A stretch of DNA of 64,000 bases. It comes from Nematopogon swammerdamellus (lineage: Eukaryota; Arthropoda; Insecta; Lepidoptera; Adelidae). The position numbers and the translations under genes are program-made. Location of the stretch: positions 3,906,897 through 3,970,896 of the forward strand of contig OX336339.1 of the NCBI GenBank assembly GCA_946902875.1. The letters run 5' to 3'. Positions 59,845 through 64,000 of this stretch are shown here, in pieces; within the stretch, counting starts at the first letter, position 1; each line of letters begins with the position of its first letter. Under the pieces are notes generated by a model. It was given only the letters and a program-made list of their open reading frames with translations, had not been told where the DNA came from and searched no databases.

Positions 59845-60075
59845 TCTGTAAGGGATGGTCATGGAGTAAGTTATTTTGTTTTATGAGATATTGCATTTGT
59901 AGACTCTATGTATGATACTAAAACTAAATTGACGATTTTTAGAAATATTTTCTGTATTTATGTATGTTCCTCCATAACTCTTAAACCGATCATCCGAATT
60001 TGATGAAACTTAGTACAATCACAATACGGGACATAGGATAGGCAGTTCCAGTTACGCTAAGATGTGGCTCTTAGG
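59845..60075 (-). mobile_element. Repeat G
   Basis: AATAAATCTGTAAGGGATGG to the reverse of TTATTTAGCCTATCCTG. Confidence 0.7.
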
Positions 60076-60159
60076 CGTGGTGAACTCCTCGTGGCTAAAC
60101 CTCGGTGGTGCGTAAACCTCGGTGCGCGAGTCCGACTCGCGCTTGGCCGTTTAATTTCT

Positions 60160-60730
60160 AATTTTTTGTGATAATTATATGGAAAGAATGTTGTGTATGT
60201 ATTAAAATAAAACAACAGTTTCTAGTCATACTCAGTAATTTAATTCGACCTGATTATTTTATCTAAACAAGTTGCATTATATATGTATACGGTTAGGCAA
60301 AACCATATAATGTAACTTATTCGAACTTAAGAATATCACAATACTACATGAATATCACACAATTATCCTTACATTATATTAACATCCATTTAGTGTATGA
60401 GATAGTTTTTTTAGTTATTTCAGAAAGAAAAACCAGAGAGCTTCTATTTGAGAGAACAACTTCGACACAGATCAGGGACGCGCAGGCTAGATCGTCCACC
60501 AGTCTCACCACAATTCCGACCAATCAACTTAGAGCAACGCACACAGTGCTTTGGCGCTATACCCAGCGATGGATTATCGACATCTACACAGCGAATGAGA
60601 AAGATGCCGCCATCCAATGCATTATGGCCAGTTTTGGCCATTAGGGCGGTGACAGGCGCTACGCGTGATACCGCATCTGGCCGTTGTTTCTGATCTGTGA
60701 ATTTCAGCATGAAAATAAATACCCAGAAAC
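60160..60730. other. Unassigned
   Basis: 60440-60700 has open frames on both strands but no recognisable motif; probably repeat-derived. Confidence 0.35.
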
Positions 60731-60734
60731 CACA

Positions 60735-61030
60735 TTGTCCCACTGCATCTCTCCCCGTGCACATAGTAAAAGGCGACCAAGCGATAAGAACAAGATAAAG
60801 GGCGATAGGATAGCCACAGCCCACCTTGGCATGGTTCTTTCACAAGTCATTCAGTAGATAGATCTACTTTGAGCCTTACTTGTTGATGCAAGTACATAGT
60901 TATCTTGTCCAAATACTTTTCTAAACGAGGTGGTCGGTGTTGCGATGCTACCTGAGACCATGCAGCACAACACCGATTACTCCGCTTGCCCCGACTGTTG
61001 GGATACAGCGTGGTTGTGTGTATGCATGTA
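60735..61030 (+). mobile_element. Family C repeat
   Basis: CACTGCATCTCTCCCCGTGC head and CAGCACAACACCGATTACTC. Confidence 0.75.
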
Positions 61031-61152
61031 TGTAAACTACATTGGCATACGTCGCACACACTTTACCTGGTCACCAACATTTGGCCATGACAGAATACAC
61101 GCGTGGAAGCAAGTATGACATGGATAGAAATTAGTTTTTCTGTTCCTACTTT

Positions 61153-61600
61153 TTATATAAAAAAAAAATACATAGCGTCACGCCTGTTTCCCGGTGGGGT
61201 AGACAGAGACAACGGATCTCCACGTGCCACGATCCTGACACACCTCTGCCGCCTCTTCCACTCCCCTATGTTCTTAATGCATGCTCGTCGGTTACGGGTA
61301 CTAAGCACTTGCCCCTTTTTGAGCACATGCCCGATCTGGTCCAGGTACGTGCGTCTGGGGCGACCCTTCCCGTCTCTTCCACTCACATTTGCTTCATAAA
61401 TTTCTTTCGTTAGTCTCCTATCATCCATTCTTCCAACATGACCGAACCACCGAAGCATCCCTTTCTCAATCCTTGTCACTATATCTTCTTTCAACCCACA
61501 GCGCTCTCGCACTACACTATTTCTCAATCTATCTTTCATTGTAACTCCGCACACATAAAGGAATAGTTTTTTTAAAGTCAATAACTTTTTACCCGACTTC
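61153..61600 (-). mobile_element. RTE-type LINE C-terminus
   Basis: Open minus frame with VVRERCGLKEDIVTRIEKG, MLRWFGHVGRMDDRRLTKEI and GRPRRTYLDQIGHVL, the RTE-clade region after the RT (WFGHV.RM, GRPR). About 130 usable codons; no RT core, so a 5' truncated copy. Confidence 0.85.
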
Positions 61601-61609
61601 GGCGATGCC

Positions 61610-62285
61610 AAAGGGAGTGTTATGATTTTTCTTTCTACTCCTCGTCTTGTTGTTTCTAGGTATTATTTCATGCAGTCGACGAATATTTATTCTAGGAAGG
61701 AACCAACAATCTCACCTAAAACTAAAGATGTCACATTTGCCCCACCCGACGTGACAACGCATCATACATAAGCCACATGCTTTTAAGCTCCACTCCTAGC
61801 ACAAGTTGGCTACTTGTCATATGAGCGCAGGCAGAGGCGGCTTTAGGAACGGGCGCACAGGGCGACCGGCCGGGGCCCCGCGCACAAGGGGGCCCCTCGC
61901 CGCACGCCTCTGCAACGAATGTCTTACACACGCATAATATGGGCGAGCGATCAATGAGGCAACACTGAAATCAACAAGGAGGAAGTGTGGTTTGGCCGTT
62001 CATGAAGGGACAACTATTAGATTTAGGTGAGATCGTTGCTAGGAACAAACCATTAACTTTAGCATCTAATGGCTCAAGTAGCACTTAAATAGTTAAAGTA
62101 AATAATACTAAAAATCAATATAAATCATAAATAAGATATGTCTACACAATTTTGCAATGGTCTTTGGCCTACATCGAAGGACAGTAAAAAAGGAGATTTC
62201 GAAGATATAAAAATCAAGTTGGAAAAGTAATTTCTAGTAATAGCCACTACAAACTGTCAAGCGGGTCTTGTAAAGCTGAACACGA
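61610..62285. other. No gene seen
   Basis: 61830-61920 is a GC-rich scrap (GCGGCTTTAGGAACGGGCGC), often part of hAT-related debris; otherwise AT-rich. Confidence 0.4.
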
Positions 62286-62289
62286 TATC

Positions 62290-62985
62290 ACACCATTCCT
62301 GGATTTCCCATTAGGCCGTATAGGCCGCGGCCTAGGGGTGGCATACTTCAGGGGGCGGCAGATTTCCAAAGGCACTAAAGAATATTACAAAGAATACTTG
62401 CGCTTTGCTATAGTGTAAGGTGTCAAGTTCGTGCGTGATTATGGACGTAATACACAAGCAAGATCATTTGGGTAAAGGTTTTAAGTCCCCATTGCGACTT
62501 AGTAATACTCCTATCCTATATTATTTATGTTTTGCGCGGGCGGCGAAAGTCAAGTGGCCTATAGTTAAGAATAGTACAAGTCCGGCACTGTATCACACAT
62601 AATACGGTCGCAAAGTTTGTGCTTTATTCCATGGGGAATGTTCGGAGGAGCTGTTTAACGCGATCCCGCCGTCCTCTTTTCACCTCCGCACAAAGCGCAC
62701 TGGGCAGAGATTGCATCCATACTATACGCTAGACTTACGACGGATGCGTTCCGATCGGTTCTGCAGATCTTTCCTTAACAGAACTGGTAAACTCTGGAGC
62801 GCTCTCCGTGCCCACATAATATTTCCCACCAAGTATGGTTTCGGGTTCTTCAAGAGAGGCGTGAATGGGCACTGGTCTGGCCGGCGTTGCATTCGCAACC
62901 CCCGCGTACGACCGAATGTACATGGACGTCGCTAGACACCTTATGGGTGGCTCAGCGCCACATGTCGCGCTTTCTATAAAAAAAA
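62290..62985 (+). mobile_element. Repeat K then LINE 3' end
   Basis: 62290-62600 repeat K, partner of 26844-27300. 62615-62985 LINE C-terminal remnant: RMRSDRFCRSFLNRTGKLWS, RNPRVRPNVHGRR, then CGCCACATGTCGCGCTTTC and poly-A. Confidence 0.75.
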
Positions 62986-63129
62986 ATGTAAAACGCACAA
63001 TGTGTTTCTTTGTTATCTCCAGCACTTTTTTTTCGAAAAATACAATCAAACCAATATGTATTATTGGTATACATAGTAATATGTATAGGTAGTACGAATT
63101 TTTTTATCTCGAAATCTCGACTAGCTGTA

Positions 63130-63773
63130 AATTGGACGTAGTTAAGCAGACAGCATCCAACCCACAAAATAACCAAAACATGTTTTTTTGTGTTTTGTGA
63201 AGCAAAAAATTCGTAATTTTCATATAACAGAACCCATCCAACCCTAACGTCAGTATTGGGAATGCTATATCCTATTTTCTAACCCACAAATTCATTATCT
63301 TTCCTTATTTTTTAACAGAAAGCATCCATGTGGTATACAGCATTTTGAAAAATTCAATTGGTAAAAATTAACTATGACTTCAATTTCCAGAAAACATTCA
63401 AGTGGATTGAATGTTTCTAGTTGTGACATGACATCCAAGTGGGTTAGCAGAAAAAAATGTTTTAATTTGTTATAAATGACAGTAGGCCCAGTAAGACAGC
63501 CGTACGTTAGTACCATAATATCTATTAGACCAATTACTCAGAAAACATCCAACCTACAAACCCATAAAAATATCGAAAAATAAGGTACTCGTGCTGTTTA
63601 TTTTGTGTCGGACACACTAAAGGTTCAAAATTGCATGTTAACTAATTAAATAGTATACGATTTTCCACCCACTTAACCTTAAATCGATTTTAATATGGGC
63701 AATATTTCAAACACCTTTTTCTCCATTTTGTTAATTTGTGGGTTGGATGCTGTCTGCTTAACTACGTCCAATT
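63130..63773. mobile_element. 644-bp element with ~37-base terminal inverted repeats
   Basis: Left end AATTGGACGTAGTTAAGCAG and right end CTGCTTAACTACGTCCAATT are perfect complements continuing through GCATCCAACCCACAAA. Inside, degenerate CAGAAANCATCCAACC motifs recur every 70-110 bases (63225, 63310, 63391, 63426, 63540). No ORF. Confidence 0.8.
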
Positions 63774-64000
63774 GGGGAAAAGATGCGACGCCTCTAGCGG
63801 GCGATTTGCTTACGAAAATGTGTCGATACAGGCAAAAAAAAAAACTCAGAATAGCGTCACTAAGTATTCTTTGCTCATAATAAAATTATAAATTTACAAC
63901 ATATTTTTCGGTACATTTTTCCATTTTTCAATCAGTACAGTACACTAGTCAATAAGTATTACTCACCATCCTATTTTATTAATCGTTGTAACCACAGAGC

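Noticed and set aside
60444..60824. Overlapping 126- and 98-codon frames
   Set aside because: The right part overlaps the family C repeat; no recognisable domain, both strands open by chance.

Overview
This is eukaryotic nuclear DNA, almost certainly from a moth or butterfly (Lepidoptera). The evidence is a gene with long introns and GT/AG splice sites, together with a dense load of repeats that look typically lepidopteran: SINEs, jockey-like and RTE-like LINE fragments, the interspersed repeat ending in an ACTCGCACTTGGCCGG-type 3' end, the TTTGCCCGCGGCTTCGCTCG repeat, hAT and foldback MITEs, and GACA/CATA microsatellites. Nothing bacterial or viral was recognised. The species cannot be named from the sequence alone.

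The main gene is a complete ABC transporter of subfamily G (ABCG half-transporter, ABCG1/ABCG4-like) on the minus strand. It has ten coding exons from the start codon at 33683 to the stop codon at 4810. I assembled it by hand. Every junction uses GT/AG, all nine split-codon phases agree, and the sum is 1845 nt, or 614 residues plus stop. Walker A, Q-loop, signature, Walker B, D-loop and H-loop are all present, followed by a six-helix membrane domain. Introns 1 (6.1 kb) and 2 (12.8 kb) are packed with transposons. Two C-terminal exons carry nearby broken partial copies: three decoy splice donors after exon 8 and one decoy acceptor before exon 10. Upstream of the start codon lie two short upstream ORFs and an Inr plus DPE core-promoter match.

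On the plus strand, 40564-50153 may hold a second, small gene. A 51-codon exon encodes an acidic N-terminus and one membrane helix. It could join in phase, across a 9.3 kb repeat-filled intron, to a 17-codon last exon followed by two AATAAA signals. This is a proposal.

The rest is repeat territory. At 0-4.8 kb there are SINE, LINE and MITE pieces. At 15-27 kb intron 2 holds RT fragments, hAT MITEs and a perfect pentamer array of 85 units. At 34-40.5 kb there are nested SINEs and interspersed repeats. At 41.4-44.9 kb a 3.5 kb palindromic DNA transposon encloses a 254-codon ORF. At 45.4-46.5 kb there is an inverted minisatellite, and at 46.7-47.9 kb a hexamer array and an alternating tandem repeat. 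At 53.3-55.6 kb a SINE is split by a LINE whose 5' half is inverted (twin-priming structure). At 57.6-59.3 kb there are three SINEs, and at 61-64 kb LINE tails and a TIR element. Several SINE families here share one central domain but have different heads (tRNA-like, tRNA/5S chimera, other) and different tails, which suggests module exchange.
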